From a bacterium (GTDB lineage Bacteria > Patescibacteriota > Minisyncoccia > UBA6257 > 2-01-FULL-56-20), in contig JAKAGE010000035.1 in the NCBI GenBank assembly GCA_021817655.1, positions 1 to 7,876 of the forward strand: a stretch of 7,876 nucleotides of DNA, read 5' to 3'. A model generated the notes under the pieces. That model was not told the DNA's origin. It made no database searches and saw only the letters and a list, made by a program, of their open reading frames with translations. A program made the position numbers and the translations under genes. Positions 7,824 to 7,876 of the stretch are shown in pieces; within the stretch, counting starts at the first letter, position 1, and each line of letters opens with the position of its first letter.

Positions 7824-7876
7824 CAATGAGAGAGTTGCTGGAGCGCCTGGTCGACCGAAAGCATCGTGGTCGAGGC
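7823..7876 (-). CDS. C-terminal fragment of an unidentified upstream gene (partial)
   Basis: An open frame enters from the right edge and ends with TGA at 7825-7823 after 17 visible codons, finishing LSVDQALQQLSH. The stop overlaps the ATG of the secreted-protein gene as TGATG, the pattern expected for the preceding gene in an operon. The visible part is too short to identify or test by codon use, and the other frames here are also open. The call therefore rests mainly on the junction. Confidence 0.45.
   Translation of the reverse strand, partial: ASTTMLSVDQALQQLSH

Overview
This GC-rich window carries most of a type IV pilus (T4P) assembly operon on the minus strand. A divergently transcribed comF competence gene and part of a second minus-strand unit encoding an exported protein lie beside it. 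The source is probably a bacterium of the Patescibacteria/CPR radiation, perhaps Parcubacteria-like. I infer this from the compact pilMN-O-x-B-T-C order, the poorly conserved PilN/PilO proteins, a small anchored protein where PilP would sit, the lack of a secretin gene here, and the scarcity of clear Shine-Dalgarno (SD) sequences. No rRNA or marker gene is present to prove it.

Layout, read along the minus strand from right to left. At 7823-7876 is the last part of an unidentified gene. Its stop overlaps the start of a gene for a secreted helical protein (7044-7823). On the plus strand, comF (6324-7019) converges on that gene. A 40-bp gap (6284-6323) separates comF from pilM. The pilus operon then runs pilM (5201-6283), pilN-like (4622-5182), pilO-like (3958-4620), a 99-residue single-span protein ending in a PilP-like GRSNPF motif (3653-3952), pilB (1897-3624), pilT (792-1865) and the N-terminal two thirds of pilC (1-726), which runs off the left edge.

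The genes make a coherent machine. PilM, PilN and PilO form the cytoplasmic and inner-membrane alignment complex. PilB is the extension ATPase, PilT the retraction ATPase, and PilC the membrane platform both act on. ComF is widely needed for natural transformation, and T4P retraction is the usual DNA-uptake motor, so linkage with comF suggests a DNA-uptake role for this pilus.

The most notable non-coding structure is a 20-bp, nearly perfect inverted repeat (725-744 with 771-790). It fills the whole pilT-pilC gap and reaches into the pilC start codon. No CRISPR array, tRNA, rRNA, insertion sequence or clear intrinsic terminator for the pil operon was seen. No gap between genes exceeds 70 bases, so there is no long gene-free stretch.
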